NCBI RefSeq assembly: GCF_011769525.1
Contig: NZ_CP050440.1
Location: 6,077,501 to 6,141,500, forward strand
DNA length: 64,000 nucleotides
Source of the DNA: Tolypothrix sp. PCC 7910
GTDB lineage: Bacteria; Cyanobacteriota; Cyanobacteriia; Cyanobacteriales; Nostocaceae
Direction: 5' to 3'
Part shown: positions 37,661-46,682 of the stretch, piece by piece
How positions within the stretch are numbered: position 1 is the first letter of the stretch
How the letters are laid out: every line of letters begins with the position of its first letter
The notes under the pieces: generated by a model
Told to the model about the DNA's origin: nothing
Database searches by the model: none
The model's input: only the letters and a program-made list of their open reading frames with translations
Position numbers and translations under genes: made by a program

Positions 37661-38191
37661 AATATTACATTATTTACTGTTGAAGGTAGCACATGTTACT
37701 TCATGGAAAAAAATAACAAGCAAAATTGCATGATAATAGTTTTTGGCGCAAGATTAACTATGTCTTAACCAAAAAATTTGTTAAAAAATAATTAAAAATT
37801 AAATTTTTACTGGAACTAACAGCAGACGATTTTTAGTCGCATCCAGAAGCCGCGAAAGTCAGTACAGAAAAGAGTTTGGCTCATCTAGGCTGTCTATTCT
37901 AGAATATTAAATAAATATAAATACTGAAATAAATTAAATACACAAAGGAATCTTGATAGTGAGTCCGAAATCACAGGCAATAGTTAAGTTTTACGAGCAT
38001 CAGCAGCAGCAAAACAAGACCACGTAAGACGAAAAATACTATATAGTGTAAACGTTAGGAACTATTATCAAGAATGATTCTCAATGCTTAACAAAGTCAT
38101 AGCATTTTTACAAATGTAGTATAAAGAATTGGCAACATTGGGTAAAGACAGTAAACAATAACCATAGCTACACTTGGAGTTTTGCCAACCT
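37661..38191. other. AT-rich upstream region of glgP
   Basis: About 530 nt without a gene. It includes the short palindrome TATTCTAGAATA at 37895-37906. The promoter of glgP is expected here, and no other structure was found. Confidence 0.5.
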
Positions 38192-40756
38192 ATGCAGCCA
38201 ATTCGTACATTTAACGTTTCTCCTTCTCTACCGCCGCGACTCGAACCGCTGCGGCGGCTGGCATATAACTTGCATTGGGACTGGAACGTTGAGAGCAAAG
38301 ATTTATTTCGCCGCTTAGATCCCGATTTGTGGGAAACTAGCCACCATAACCCAGTCTTAATGCTAGGCACAATCAGCCAAGGGCGACTTTTGGAAGTTGT
38401 AGAAGATGAAGGCTTCTTGGCACAAATGGATAGAGCTGCGCGTCAGCTAGAAGATTATTTACAAGAACGGTCTTGGTATCAAAAACAGCGCACTAATTCA
38501 CCCAAAGAATGCTACGCTTATTTTTCGGCAGAATTTGGTTTAGTAGATTGTCTACCAGTGTATTCGGGAGGTTTGGGGGTTCTCGCGGGAGATCACCTGA
38601 AATCTGCCAGTGATTTAGGGCTACCCTTAGTAGGCGTAGGGTTACTCTACCAACAAGGATACTTTGCTCAGTATCTTAACGCCGATGGTTGGCAGCAGGA
38701 ACGCTATCCCATCAATGATTTCTACAATATGCCTTTACACCTGGAACGTAATTCTGATGGTTCAGAATTGCGGATTGCCGTAGAATATCCAGGACGTAAA
38801 GTATACGCCAGAGTTTGGCGGGTACAGGTGGGTATGGTGCCATTGTATTTATTGGACACCAATATTGAACCCAACAACCCCTACGACCACAACATTACCG
38901 ACCAGCTGTATGGTGGTGATATCGATATGCGTATCCACCAGGAAATTATGCTGGGTATCGGTGGTGTGCAGATGTTAAAGGCTTTGGGGTATAAAGTTAC
39001 TGCTTACCACATGAACGAAGGACACGCAGCCTTCTCTGCCTTAGAACGGATTCGGATGCTGATCCAGGAAGATGGGTTAAGTTATGATGATGCGAAACAG
39101 GTAGTAGCGTCCAGTAATATTTTCACTACCCATACCCCAGTTCCAGCCGGGATTGACTTGTTCCCACCCCAGAAAATTTTGGACTACCTGAGATACTATG
39201 CAGAGATATTTAAATTACCTGAAGAACAATTTTTAGGACTGGGACGAGAAAATACAGGTGATTTATCTGCACCCTTTAGTATGGCGGTGTTGGCGCTGAA
39301 AATGGCCACATTTTCTAATGGTGTCGCCCAGCTGCATGGTGTGGTATCGCGCCAGATGTTTCAAGGGTTATGGAAGAAAGTCCCTGTTGAAGAAGTCCCG
39401 ATCGCAGCCATTACTAACGGTGTCCATGCGCGCAGTTGTGTAGCAAAATCTACACAAGAGCTATACGATCGCTATTTAGGCCCCAACTGGTCATCAGCAC
39501 CACCAGATAATCAAGTGTGGGAACGGATGGATGCGATTCCTGATGAGGAATTATGGCGCAATCACGAACGCTGTCGCTTGGATATGGTGTTGTATGTACG
39601 AGATCATTTAGTCAAGCATTTACGCGATCGCGGTGCGTCAGGTTCAGAAATTGCTCAAGCACAGGAAGTTTTAGATCCCAACGTTTTAACAGTTGGTTTT
39701 GCCCGCCGCTTTGCTACTTATAAGCGTGCTACTCTGTGGATGCGCGATTTAGAAAGAATCCGGCGGATTTTGCTAGCTGACAAAAACCGCAAAGTCCAAT
39801 TTGTGATTGCTGGGAAAGCCCACCCGAAAGATATTCCTGGTAAAGAACTCATCCGTGATATCAACCATTTCATTCGCGAACAACATTTAGAAAAACAAGT
39901 TGTATTTGTTCCGAACTACGACATCCACATCTCCCGGTTAATGGTAGCTGGTTGCGATATTTGGTTAAATACACCCCGTCGTCCCCGGGAAGCTTCAGGT
40001 ACTAGCGGGATGAAAGCCGCTATGAATGGCTTACCCAATTTAAGCGTCCTTGATGGCTGGTGGGATGAAGCTGATTATGTTCGCACCGGTTGGGCGATCG
40101 GACATGGTGAAAATTACGAAGATCCCAATTATCAGGATGAAGTCGAAGCCAACGCGCTCTACGATTTGTTAGAGAAAGAAGTTGTGCCTTTATTCTACGA
40201 TCATCGGGATGCTGATGGCTTACCCCGTGCCTGGGTAGCCAAAATGAAAGATGCAATTCGCTTGAATTGTCCATTCTTTAACACAGCCCGTATGGTGAGA
40301 GAATATGCTCAACGTGCTTACTTCCCAGCTAGCGATCGCTTCCATACTCTGACTGCGAATAATTATGCGCCAGCTAAAGAATTAGCCGCATGGAAAGCTA
40401 ATCTTGGTGAACATTGGTTTAATATCAAAATCAAAGATATTGACGTATCAGCATCAGCAGATATTGAAGTTAACCAAACCGTTGCAGTCAAAGCCAAAGT
40501 AGATTTGGCAACTTTAACAAACAAAGATGTCCAGGTGGAACTTTACCAAGGGGCAATTGATGCCAATGGTGATATAGTCAACGCTGTACCTGTGGTCATG
40601 GATTACCAAGGCGAAGATAAACAGGGTTTAAGTGTGTACACGGCTAATATCATTTACACCGTTTCTGGTTTGCAAGGCTTGTCTTTGCGCGTTTTACCAA
40701 AACACCCACATTTGTCCAATGCTTACGAACCGCGGTTAATTGCTTGGGCTGAATAA
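38192..40756 (+). CDS. glgP: Alpha-glucan (glycogen) phosphorylase
   Basis: This 854-residue enzyme releases glucose 1-phosphate from glycogen with pyridoxal phosphate. It belongs to the short alpha-glucan phosphorylase group: an N-terminal DUF3417-type segment (PLRRLAYNLHWDWN), then AYFSAEFGL, YSGGLGVLAGDHLKSASDLG, HMNEGHAAF, and the cofactor motif EASGTSGMKAAMNG with Lys608. The ATG at 38192 (MQPIRTFNVSP) is preferred over a TTG at 38174. Within this window it is not linked to other glycogen genes. Confidence 0.95.
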   Translation: MQPIRTFNVSPSLPPRLEPLRRLAYNLHWDWNVESKDLFRRLDPDLWETSHHNPVLMLGTISQGRLLEVVEDEGFLAQMDRAARQLEDYLQERSWYQKQRTNSPKECYAYFSAEFGLVDCLPVYSGGLGVLAGDHLKSASDLGLPLVGVGLLYQQGYFAQYLNADGWQQERYPINDFYNMPLHLERNSDGSELRIAVEYPGRKVYARVWRVQVGMVPLYLLDTNIEPNNPYDHNITDQLYGGDIDMRIHQEIMLGIGGVQMLKALGYKVTAYHMNEGHAAFSALERIRMLIQEDGLSYDDAKQVVASSNIFTTHTPVPAGIDLFPPQKILDYLRYYAEIFKLPEEQFLGLGRENTGDLSAPFSMAVLALKMATFSNGVAQLHGVVSRQMFQGLWKKVPVEEVPIAAITNGVHARSCVAKSTQELYDRYLGPNWSSAPPDNQVWERMDAIPDEELWRNHERCRLDMVLYVRDHLVKHLRDRGASGSEIAQAQEVLDPNVLTVGFARRFATYKRATLWMRDLERIRRILLADKNRKVQFVIAGKAHPKDIPGKELIRDINHFIREQHLEKQVVFVPNYDIHISRLMVAGCDIWLNTPRRPREASGTSGMKAAMNGLPNLSVLDGWWDEADYVRTGWAIGHGENYEDPNYQDEVEANALYDLLEKEVVPLFYDHRDADGLPRAWVAKMKDAIRLNCPFFNTARMVREYAQRAYFPASDRFHTLTANNYAPAKELAAWKANLGEHWFNIKIKDIDVSASADIEVNQTVAVKAKVDLATLTNKDVQVELYQGAIDANGDIVNAVPVVMDYQGEDKQGLSVYTANIIYTVSGLQGLSLRVLPKHPHLSNAYEPRLIAWAE

Positions 40757-40760
40757 GCTA

Positions 40761-40783
40761 AGTCAAAAGTCAAAAGTCAAAAG
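40761..40783 (+). repeat. GTCAAAA heptamer repeats
   Basis: Three tandem GTCAAAA units lie after glgP, with an inverted partner ACTTTTGACTT at about 40810-40820. Together they could form a weak hairpin between the convergent genes. Confidence 0.7.
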
Positions 40784-40807
40784 ACATTTCTTTGAACTTT
40801 TAACCTT

Positions 40808-41548
40808 TTACTTTTGACTTCTTTGGGGGATGACAATGTAACCAGTAGTGCGATCGCCTAGCACTAAGTTACGTTGTTCACCCCAATACCACCAATGTGC
40901 AGCCACATAAGCACAGATGAGGCTATCTAATTTATCTTCAACAGCTTTTAGTGCTGCACCTGTGTAGGGAATTTCTGGTAAAAAAGAACTACTCAGAGTA
41001 GAACAATGTAGCGGTGGTTCTAGAGTGGGCAAGATTTCCCCAATGTAATTATAGAGTTTGAGCAGTTCTAAACGGCGATCGCCCAAGCGTCCTTTTTTGT
41101 ATTTCAGAATTCGTTCTAAATTGAATAAATGAACAATCGCCGGGTGGGGAAAAACTTCGATTTGATATCTACCGGGTTTTTGCGGTTCAATACTAGGTGC
41201 GTGTGCAAAACCGCGAGATTCTAATTCTAAGCCAAAGTTAACAGTACGCTCTGCAAAAGCTAAACCCAAATTGGCTGGGTAGCATCCCGCATGATATTTA
41301 CCAAAATATTTGTGAGTTAGTTTATCTGGTAATCGACTACCATCTGCGTTAGGGATGAGAGTGGGTGCGTCAACGGCGATTAGCGCTGGTTCCTCTGCTG
41401 GAACAAACGTATCAATCCAAGTGAGAATATCTGCGATCGCTTCTTTTCTATTTAAATCTAGAAGTTGTAATTTACCATCAATTAATTCTAAACAACATAA
41501 TCCGCTGGGTTGCGATTTCCAGCCTAAATCAATACCTAAAAATTTCAT
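40808..41548 (-). CDS. DUF429 family protein
   Basis: The ~247-residue protein opens MKFLGIDLGWKSQPSG, the beta-strand/Gly/Asp start typical of RNase H-like folds. AVDAPT and EVFPHPA, both DUF429 marks, follow, and the C-terminal helix runs KLDSLICAYVAA. Function is unknown, though the fold suggests a nuclease-like or ATPase-like role. The ATG at 41548 is chosen because residues before it include a dispersed repeat (41570-41596) translated by accident. Confidence 0.88.
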   Translation of the reverse strand: MKFLGIDLGWKSQPSGLCCLELIDGKLQLLDLNRKEAIADILTWIDTFVPAEEPALIAVDAPTLIPNADGSRLPDKLTHKYFGKYHAGCYPANLGLAFAERTVNFGLELESRGFAHAPSIEPQKPGRYQIEVFPHPAIVHLFNLERILKYKKGRLGDRRLELLKLYNYIGEILPTLEPPLHCSTLSSSFLPEIPYTGAALKAVEDKLDSLICAYVAAHWWYWGEQRNLVLGDRTTGYIVIPQRSQK

Positions 41549-41569
41549 TGCTGATAATCTCATTATTGG

Positions 41570-41596
41570 GTAGGATGCGTTATTAACGCATCCTAC
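41570..41596. repeat. GTAGGATGCGTTA inverted repeat
   Basis: A 27-nt near-perfect palindrome (13-bp arms around one base) of a dispersed family, with fragments also at about 26239-26255. It lies upstream of the DUF429 gene start. Confidence 0.75.
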
Positions 41597-41642
41597 TTGG
41601 CATATACATTTCAATATTTCGCAATTTATATTTAATTACAAA

Positions 41643-42593
41643 CTACGAATTAATCGCAAACTTATTTGTTGCTGCAATCAATGCACTGCGGATTCCTGGT
41701 TCGCTCATAGAATGTCCCGCATCTGGAACCACAATAAATTCTGCTTCTGGCCAAGCTCGATGTAATTCCCATGCTGATATCATTGGACAGACTACATCAT
41801 AACGACCTTGAACAATTACAGCCGGAATATGCCGAATTCTATCAACATTTAAAAGTAGCTGATTTTCTGAACTTAGAAAGCCTTTATTAATAAAATAATG
41901 GCACTCAATCCGGGCAAAAGCTTCAGCAAAATCATTCTGACCAAAATTTTGCATCAAGGCTGTATCAGGAAATAATCTACTAGTGCTAGCTTCCCAAATT
42001 GACCAAGCACGAGCTGCTTCTAATCTAATATTTGAATCTGGGCTAGTCAATCGGTGATAATAAGCTGTTAATAAATCATTCCTTTCATCAATGGGAATTG
42101 GTTTAAGATATTCTTCCCATGCATCAGGAAAAATATAGCTAGCACCTTCTTGATAAAACCAGCGTAATTCTTTTTGTCGCAGCAGAAATATGCCACGTAA
42201 AATTAATTCTGTACAGCGTTCAGGATGGGTTTGACTATATGCTAATGACAGGGTACTACCCCAACTTCCACCAAATACTGCCCACTTTTCTATTCCTAAA
42301 TGCTCCCGCAGTCTTTCAATATCGCTTACTAAATCCCAAGTAGTATTTTCTCGTAGTTCAGCATGAGGAGTACTTTTGCCACAACCACGTTGATCAAACA
42401 TTATCAAGCGCCATTTCTCAGGATTAAAATACTGCCGATAAAAAGGTGGACAGCCACCACCAGGCCCGCCATGTAGTAAAACTATTGGCTTGCCTTGGGG
42501 ATTTCCTGACTCTTCAAAAGAAATTTTATGTAATTCTGATACCTGTAAATAACCTTGTTTATAGGGTTCAATAGGTGGGTAAAGTTCGTACAT
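41643..42593 (-). CDS. pip: Proline iminopeptidase (alpha/beta hydrolase)
   Basis: This 316-residue cytoplasmic serine peptidase removes N-terminal proline. Family marks are LLHGGPGGG (oxyanion region), MFDQRGCGKSTPH, the nucleophile elbow GGSWGS and the C-terminal catalytic His in PDAGHS. The protein opens MYELYPPIEPYKQGYL, as in bacterial prolyl aminopeptidases. It is transcribed in the same direction as the DUF429 gene, 94 nt upstream of that gene's ATG. Confidence 0.95.
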   Translation of the reverse strand: MYELYPPIEPYKQGYLQVSELHKISFEESGNPQGKPIVLLHGGPGGGCPPFYRQYFNPEKWRLIMFDQRGCGKSTPHAELRENTTWDLVSDIERLREHLGIEKWAVFGGSWGSTLSLAYSQTHPERCTELILRGIFLLRQKELRWFYQEGASYIFPDAWEEYLKPIPIDERNDLLTAYYHRLTSPDSNIRLEAARAWSIWEASTSRLFPDTALMQNFGQNDFAEAFARIECHYFINKGFLSSENQLLLNVDRIRHIPAVIVQGRYDVVCPMISAWELHRAWPEAEFIVVPDAGHSMSEPGIRSALIAATNKFAINS

Positions 42594-42726
42594 AGCTATA
42601 AAATTTATATTTGATTATTAATTATTGGAAAATCTCATAGCGAGGTGATGAATTCTGACAGTATCAAAGTACTGAGTAAGTCGGTAGAAACAAATCTCAG
42701 AAACGTAAATAGACTTAAAACCCTTA

Positions 42727-42765
42727 CCAATGACAAATGACCAATAACAAATGACCAATGACAGC
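42727..42765 (-). repeat. GTCATTG heptamer repeats
   Basis: Tandem units such as CAATGAC/AAATGAC (complement GTCATTG) lie in the intergenic region. The same unit on the other strand occurs at 24619-24641. Confidence 0.75.
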
Positions 42766-42776
42766 CTTAGCCATCT

Positions 42777-43562
42777 TTAATTGCACCGTTCTACTGACAT
42801 TATTGGTAAACCATCCTGAAACACTAGGAGTTGTCCGGGTTCCAAAATCGTCCAAACTTCATTGTCAGTCAGGGGGGTAGTGGCAATAATAGCGACGCGA
42901 TCGCGTGGTGAAGTCAACTCGCGAAAATCCACTGTCATATCCTGATCGATTAAGTGAGCTGCTGCAAAAGGTGCTTGGCGTACTATATAGCTCAGTTTAG
43001 TGGAACAGTAAGCAAAAAAGTGTTCCCCATCTGATAGTAAGTAGTTAAACACACCCTGCGCTGCAATCTCGGCAGTAACGTTACTGAGGATAGAATACAA
43101 TTCCGCTAAAGGTGGTTTACCTTCAGGAAACTTTTGCCGCAAAGTTTCTAAGATAATACAGAATGCTTTTTCGCTATCAGTATCACCTACCGCTTTGTAA
43201 AAGCCCATATTCGCCGGATGAAAATCTGGTAAATTGCCGTTATGAGCAAATACCCAATATCTACCCCAAAGTTCTCTTTGGAAAGGGTGACAATTTTGCA
43301 AAGCGATTTCACCTTGTGTGGCTTTGCGAATATGAGCAATTACATGAGTAGAGTGAATCGGATAACGTCGTACTAAATCCGCCACCGGCGAGTGAACCGA
43401 GGCTTTAGCATCTAAAAAAATCCGACATCCTTTACCTTCAAAAAAAGCAATACCCCAACCATCGCAATGATCGTCAGTTCTTCCTCCCCGAAGAGAAAAA
43501 CCTTCAAAAGAAAAACAGATATCTGTTGGGGTATTGCAATTCATTCCCAGCAGTTGACACAT
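42777..43562 (-). CDS. Class II glutamine amidotransferase
   Basis: The ~261-residue product starts MCQLLGMNCN, so the catalytic Cys2 of an N-terminal nucleophile amidotransferase becomes exposed after Met removal. GGRTDDHCDGWGIAFFEG, THVIAHIRKAT and FAHNGNLPD, marks of the YafJ/EgtC-type class, follow. It would cleave the amide of glutamine or a related gamma-glutamyl compound. Its partner synthetase is not nearby. The start at 43562 is set by the Met-Cys requirement; the frame extends further upstream to 43637 without support. Confidence 0.93.
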   Translation of the reverse strand: MCQLLGMNCNTPTDICFSFEGFSLRGGRTDDHCDGWGIAFFEGKGCRIFLDAKASVHSPVADLVRRYPIHSTHVIAHIRKATQGEIALQNCHPFQRELWGRYWVFAHNGNLPDFHPANMGFYKAVGDTDSEKAFCIILETLRQKFPEGKPPLAELYSILSNVTAEIAAQGVFNYLLSDGEHFFAYCSTKLSYIVRQAPFAAAHLIDQDMTVDFRELTSPRDRVAIIATTPLTDNEVWTILEPGQLLVFQDGLPIMSVERCN

Positions 43563-44217
43563 TGTAAAAATCCAGGGCTGCACTATGGAATTACAATACT
43601 TCAGATCGCTGCAAAATTTCTGGTGCGATCGCTTCAATCTTGGAATTTATCTTGCCTCCAAGGGTCTAGCGATTGGGGAAGATTTGGTAGCGCAGCAGCT
43701 TGAAGGCTTGCGGGTTGCAACTATCTAGGCTGCCAATGAAGAATCTTTATGCTGGTAAAAGCTGCAAACCCTCTCCCTTGCCCCCTGCAGCCTCAATATG
43801 CTTTCTTATATGCTTAACAGCTTATGAATAAATACAGTTCGGTTAAGAAAATTATATTGATAACAATACCAAAAAACTAATTACTCAACAAAAAAAACAG
43901 AACAATAATTTTGGAGGGGGTTTGGGGGACGCAACCGTCACCCAATCGAGGGTTTGGGGGATTCTCCCCCAATTGATCTAGCTTTTTGAATAAGTGACAA
44001 ATTAATTGCTCATGAGCTTAACCCAACCGTATTAGCTCATAAATCCTTGTGCCGAGAGATGCAGTAGTTCTGCTTGGCTCTTGACTTTTGACAATCTTTG
44101 CTAAAAGAATATGACACGCAGCTTTAGTTGTAATTGAAATGAGGATGGCGCTTGCAGTTTTATAATTGATAGAGAATTGGGATACTCAACTTTTTGTTTG
44201 GAGTTTGGTTTTAAATT
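43563..44217. other. Intergenic region upstream of the bilin lyase gene
   Basis: A TTGGGGGA-TTC-TCCCCCAA hairpin lies at 43954-43972 within a G-rich stretch (43915-43972). No convincing gene was seen. An open frame at 43467-43703 overlaps the amidotransferase on the other strand and is not supported. Confidence 0.5.
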
Positions 44218-44850
44218 ATGGATGCAATGGAGTTTTTTGAACTAAGTACTGGTAGATGGCGATCGCAACGCACGACACACCACCTAGCCTTCAAGAGATC
44301 TGAAGCTGGAGAATCTGATATTCATGTTCAAGCCCTTGCTGCCGACGATCCTAAAGTGATCGAGATTTGCCAACTCCATGAGGTTGACCCCAAGTTGGCC
44401 ATCGGTGGTGCTTTTGTGTCTTGGCAAGGTGCAATGGGATGGGATAAAGAAGATGAGAACCATGAAGGTTCCACAGTATTTTCTCTGATTCCTGATATTG
44501 ATAATCCCCGTCAAGGATCACTGCTGCGAGAACGAGGCTATGCAGAAATTGTCCCAGTAGCGGGACGCTATCACATGGATGATGAAGATGCATTAGTCTT
44601 GATCACCGAATATGAAACCATGAGTTCGATTGAGAGATTCTGGTTTGTCAGTCCTAGCATCAGGATGCGAACCAGTACAGTCAAAAGATTTGGTGGTTTT
44701 AGTACCGCCACATTCTGTACCGAATTCAGGGTTGCAGATGCTTCAGAGGTTGCTTCTAACCTTGATGAAGCTAACCTCTCAAATCCGACTTCCGATCAGA
44801 TAAACAATGCGGCTGAACCCAGAAAACACTTCTCCTTCTTCGGCTGGTAA
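44218..44850 (+). CDS. cpcS: CpcS/CpeS-family phycobiliprotein lyase
   Basis: The 210-residue product is a lipocalin-fold chromophore lyase that attaches phycocyanobilin to Cys of phycobiliproteins. It opens MEFFELSTGRWRSQRTTHHLAF, the signature start of the CpcS/CpeS family. WFVSPSIRMRTSTVKRFGGFSTATFCTEFR, a conserved C-terminal part, follows. Which phycobiliprotein it serves is not certain, since the family is split among several targets, so the symbol is provisional. ATG 44218 and ATG 44227 are both possible starts. The next gene overlaps its 3' end by 44 nt. Confidence 0.92.
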   Translation: MDAMEFFELSTGRWRSQRTTHHLAFKRSEAGESDIHVQALAADDPKVIEICQLHEVDPKLAIGGAFVSWQGAMGWDKEDENHEGSTVFSLIPDIDNPRQGSLLRERGYAEIVPVAGRYHMDDEDALVLITEYETMSSIERFWFVSPSIRMRTSTVKRFGGFSTATFCTEFRVADASEVASNLDEANLSNPTSDQINNAAEPRKHFSFFGW

Positions 44851-45418
44851 ATTAATCTTCACCACCAGCACCGATCCCTTTACACGAGGGTTAGATTATC
44901 TCTATGGAGTTAGAAGTCTAGCCCTTGATGCAGAGATGATCGATGTGGTGTATGATCTAGAAAATCGTAAATCTCTGTGTGTCTGGATATGCGAACATAT
45001 TGATGCGGTGAACCAACAACTGGAAAAGTGCCTTCAGGCTTGCCATGATTGTTTTCACCCTTGGGAGCAACCTACGATTCAAATTTTTGCTGCTCCCATT
45101 GCTCAATCTTTTGGGATTGATGCCCTCTGCAATCTTCAGACAAATCCTATTACCATCCTTATAGATGTGGGAAGAGTAGTGCCGGCAGACTGGTTGGCAT
45201 TAGTAGTCCATGAATATGCTCATGCTCATGCAGGTTCTCCCGGACATCACGAGCAATTTGCGCGATCGCTCTCTCACCTCTGCCTTGGATTGGGTATTGC
45301 GCCTCCCCCTTTACAACCTGGTATGGAATCTTACCTGCGATTTTATCCTGATTGCCGTCCCACTCAAAACCCATTAGCATTTTGGCGAGGAGAATCAGGG
45401 ACTGCTAACGAAAACTAA
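44807..45418 (+). CDS. HExxH-containing hypothetical protein overlapping the lyase gene
   Basis: I do not recognise a named family. The 203-residue protein is soluble and contains HEYAH (His135, Glu136, His139) followed by AHAGSPGHHEQF, a zincin-like zinc-binding helix with a further His pair that may supply the third ligand. Cys-rich patches lie at CVWICEHIDAV and KCLQACHDCF. It overlaps the bilin lyase gene by 44 nt in another frame, so translation is probably coupled and the two proteins may act together. Protease activity is inferred only. Confidence 0.82.
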   Translation: MRLNPENTSPSSAGKLIFTTSTDPFTRGLDYLYGVRSLALDAEMIDVVYDLENRKSLCVWICEHIDAVNQQLEKCLQACHDCFHPWEQPTIQIFAAPIAQSFGIDALCNLQTNPITILIDVGRVVPADWLALVVHEYAHAHAGSPGHHEQFARSLSHLCLGLGIAPPPLQPGMESYLRFYPDCRPTQNPLAFWRGESGTANEN

Positions 45419-45727
45419 TATCTCATCACTATTTAATCAGGGGCAGCGAGCAGGGGGAAGAAAAATCTTGCTCAGTCCAGAGATTGGGATAATTTATGGT
45501 TTGGATAGAGATAAGCAAAATTACCTATAAAGTGTTAAAAATTATTGCTTTATCTCGCAAATCCGAAGGTGAATCTACCAAACAAGATTATTCTGAATTT
45601 TGAAATTCCGAATTTGGATAGCAGTCAATTGGCTGCGAATTAGAAGCTGCGGTTATCGAGTGCGACTCAAATCGATCAACCAATGCTGTACTTTTTCATG
45701 TCAGCGAATAGCGTAAAGGTGTTTATC
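45419..45727. other. Intergenic region with a marginal 35-codon frame
   Basis: An ATG at 45496 opens a 35-codon frame to 45603 (starts MVWIEISKITYKV). It has no ribosome site and no recognisable family and is not called as a gene. cpcL promoter elements are probably here. Confidence 0.45.
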
Positions 45728-46453
45728 ATGTCAATTCCTCTGTTGGAGTACGCTCCTTCATCTCAAAATCAGCGTGTTGTTGGCTTTGAAATCCCTGGTG
45801 ATGAACAACCCAGAATTTACACAACCGACAATCTGCCATCAGCTACTGAAATGGATGTTTTGATTTTGGCAGCTTATCGGCAAATTTTTCATGAACAGCA
45901 AATGCTGTCTAGCAATCGCCAAATCATTCTAGAGTCTCAACTAAGAACAGGAATGATCACCGTTAAGGAATTTATTCGCGGATTGGTTTTATCCGATTCC
46001 TTTAGACGGCTGAATTACGATGTTAACAACAATTACCGCTTTGTAGAAATCTGTGTACAAAGGATTTTAGGGCGGACAATTTATAGCGATCGCGAAAAAT
46101 TTGCTTGGTCAACTGTTCTTGCTACTAAAGGTATAGCAGGCTTCGTTACAGAGCTGCTCAACAGTGAGGAATATCTCGATAACTTTGGTGATGATACAGT
46201 TCCTTACCAACGGCGGCGGATTTTACCCCAGCGTTCTCAAGGCGAGTTACCCTTTGAACGCATGGCACGCTACGGCACTGATTATCGTGATAAGTTGCCA
46301 AAGAGAGGCTATCAGCCCTTTACTTTACAAACATTCCTACGTGGTCCTAACAGAGATTTGGTGTTATTGACCATCGGTTCTGGGCTGGCTTTGATAGCAA
46401 CCTTATCTTTGCTCACCTACTTTGGCTTGTTCCCACAAATTGGCCCATTCTAG
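45728..46453 (+). CDS. cpcL: CpcL-type phycobilisome rod linker with C-terminal membrane anchor
   Basis: The ~241-residue product is a CpcG-family linker: start MSIPLLEYAPSSQNQRVVGFEIPGDEQP, then a Pfam00427-type rod linker domain (ILAAYRQIFHEQQML to ~residue 180). It ends in a hydrophobic helix (DLVLLTIGSGLALIATLSLLTYFGLF) instead of the usual core-binding tail. This end is the mark of CpcL (CpcG2/CpcG3), which forms rod-only phycobilisomes coupled to photosystem I and NDH-1. The ATG at 45728 (AAGGTG upstream) matches CpcG N-termini, while the frame from 45683 is too long. A bilin lyase gene lies 0.9 kb upstream. Confidence 0.93.
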   Translation: MSIPLLEYAPSSQNQRVVGFEIPGDEQPRIYTTDNLPSATEMDVLILAAYRQIFHEQQMLSSNRQIILESQLRTGMITVKEFIRGLVLSDSFRRLNYDVNNNYRFVEICVQRILGRTIYSDREKFAWSTVLATKGIAGFVTELLNSEEYLDNFGDDTVPYQRRRILPQRSQGELPFERMARYGTDYRDKLPKRGYQPFTLQTFLRGPNRDLVLLTIGSGLALIATLSLLTYFGLFPQIGPF

Positions 46454-46490
46454 GGATTTGTAACTGATAAAATATCCTATCTCTTGGCAA

Positions 46491-46524
46491 GGGGGTAGGG
46501 AGCAGGGAGCAGGGAGCAGGGGGA
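46491..46524 (+). repeat. GGGAGCA heptamer repeats
   Basis: Tandem GGGAGCA units lie between the convergent cpcL and cysteine desulfurase genes. A related tract is at 54138-54172. Confidence 0.85.
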
Positions 46525-46682
46525 GAAAAGTAAAATATTATCTGAGTAAATTGGATAATTTATTTTCTCGAAGTCTCTGAAAAAATATCCCTTCGCTGCT
46601 TACCCAAAAAGTTACGCTGTGTGGATTGAGATAGGGAATTTTAAACTCTTTCTCCCTTTCCCCCTGCACCCTGCTCCCCTGC

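Noticed and set aside
38068-38370. Minus-strand frame overlapping the glgP start
   Set aside because: Antisense to a firm gene, with a composition that mirrors glgP codons.
42777-43637. Longer version of the amidotransferase
   Set aside because: The catalytic Cys must follow the initiator Met, which fixes the start at 43562.
45496-45603. 35-codon frame before cpcL
   Set aside because: No ribosome site and no recognisable similarity; kept only as a note.
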